DNA from: Arachidicoccus sp. BS20
GTDB taxonomy: Bacteria; Bacteroidota; Bacteroidia; Chitinophagales; Chitinophagaceae
Direction of reading: 5' to 3'
DNA length: 64,000 nt
Assembly: GCF_001659705.1 (NCBI RefSeq)
Contig: NZ_CP015971.1
Location: 806,001 to 870,000, forward strand
Positions 63,452 to 64,000 of this stretch are shown one piece after another (position 1 is the first letter of the stretch; every line of letters begins with the position of its first letter). The position numbers and the translations under genes are program-made. The notes under the pieces are model-generated. The model did no database searches, had not been told where the DNA came from, and was given only the letters and a program-made list of their open reading frames with translations.

Positions 63452-64000
63452 ATGATTCTTCAATGGAAAAAAGCGGCAGCACTTGCAGCAATAAGTATTG
63501 TTTTAGGCAAAGCGGCTTCCGCACAAACAACCGAAAAAGTAAACATCGTAACAACAGCAACTCCATTTTTACGCATCTCTCCCGATGCACGCAGCGGCGC
63601 AATGGGCGATGCAGGAATCGCAATTTCGCCTGATGCGAATGCAACCTTTTGGAATAATGCAAAAACACCGTTTGCCAAATCCAACGGGCAAATCGGATTT
63701 ACATACACTCCATGGTTACAAGATATTGCCAGCGATGTTTATTTAATAACACTTGGCGGATTTTACAAACCTGATGAAAACCAGGCAATTACAGGAGGTG
63801 TTCGTTATTTTAATTTAGGACAAATTCAATTAACTGATGAATCTGGTGCTTTACAGGGAAGTTCAACTCCAAAAGAATTTTCCATAGAACTTGGTTATTC
63901 ACGCAAAGTGAGTGATAAATTTGGCGTAGGTATTACGGGGCGTTTTATCAATTCAAATTTAGGAACGGGAAATATCAGTTCAAGCGAAGGCGATGTTGTA
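63452..64000 (+). CDS. porV: type IX secretion outer-membrane protein PorV, N-terminal part
   Basis: The first 183 codons of PorV (LptO) are present; the gene runs off the right edge. A signal peptide ends at ASA-Q25. The PorV landmarks PFLRISPDARSGAMGDAG and NATFWNNAKT follow, then barrel strands (GGVRYFNLG, ELGYSRKVSD). PorV is an outer-membrane beta-barrel that shuttles cargo to the attachment complex of the type IX system. It implies a working type IX secretion system in this organism. Confidence 0.93.
   Translation, partial: MILQWKKAAALAAISIVLGKAASAQTTEKVNIVTTATPFLRISPDARSGAMGDAGIAISPDANATFWNNAKTPFAKSNGQIGFTYTPWLQDIASDVYLITLGGFYKPDENQAITGGVRYFNLGQIQLTDESGALQGSSTPKEFSIELGYSRKVSDKFGVGITGRFINSNLGTGNISSSEGDVV

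Noticed and set aside
63402-63708. Minus-strand frames opposite the porV start
   Set aside because: The plus-strand PorV sequence is secure and its signal peptide and motifs explain the DNA.
1-64000. CRISPR arrays and tRNA genes
   Set aside because: No regularly spaced repeats and no T-arm/acceptor combinations were found apart from the tmRNA.

Overview
The window looks like a chromosomal segment of a Bacteroidota bacterium, most likely a member of the Chitinophagaceae or a near relative. The evidence is a short primary sigma factor of 285 residues, many promoter-like boxes of the Bacteroidota type (TAnnTTTG at about -7), the type IX secretion protein PorV, a GLPGLI-family protein beside a TonB-receptor-like barrel, the futalosine menaquinone enzyme MqnC, and the low G+C content. 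No family assignment was tested by database search.

Layout. 1-4.3 kb: the end of gpmI, then two overlapping genes for secreted proteins of unknown function. 4.4-16.4 kb: an accessory-looking block of small redox enzymes (three short-chain dehydrogenases, two aldo/keto reductases, a siderophore-interacting-type flavoprotein, an isochorismatase-like protein and an MFS exporter) interleaved with four regulators (HxlR, two AraC, TetR). ssb and a zinc-ribbon protein lie inside it. 16.4-27.1 kb: a beta-CASP metallo-hydrolase, a thioredoxin-like protein, uvrA, an outer-membrane barrel, a LuxE-like acyl-activating protein divergent from a UbiA-like membrane protein, an M42 peptidase and a secreted protein with an L,D-transpeptidase-like motif. 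27.2-35.6 kb: tmRNA, mqnC, a CocE/NonD hydrolase, rpsA, a sialate O-acetylesterase and an M28 peptidase. 35.7-42.2 kb: gltD and gltB with a small membrane-protein gene between them. 42.5-50.1 kb: an NlpC/P60 lipoprotein, a cobalamin-riboswitch operon (BtuB-like receptor plus BtuG-like beta-propeller lipoprotein), coaD, pyrB, rpoD and a TPR membrane protein. 50.3-53.4 kb: asd behind what looks like a complete transcription attenuator, a carboxypeptidase-regulatory-domain protein and an Mrp ATPase. 53.4-55 kb: a gene-poor stretch with a probable insertion-sequence remnant and an orphan gene. 55-64 kb: an Omp85-like barrel, a GLPGLI protein with its TonB-receptor-like partner, the C-terminal half of a split carB, pyrD and the start of porV.

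The strongest new observation is upstream of asd. A promoter is followed by an 18-codon ORF with six lysine codons plus Ile and Thr codons, a 10-bp stem that starts within that ORF, an antiterminator segment and an intrinsic terminator. This is the classical order of an amino-acid attenuator, here for the aspartate family. Other notable points are a repeated TTTGACA-N13-TGTCAAA operator that ties a TetR regulator to its neighbouring transporter operon, a 10-bp-phased repeat array at 12.85 kb, near-leaderless promoters at pyrB and pyrD, a split carB without its regulatory domain, and paired inverted-repeat elements upstream of two secreted-protein genes.
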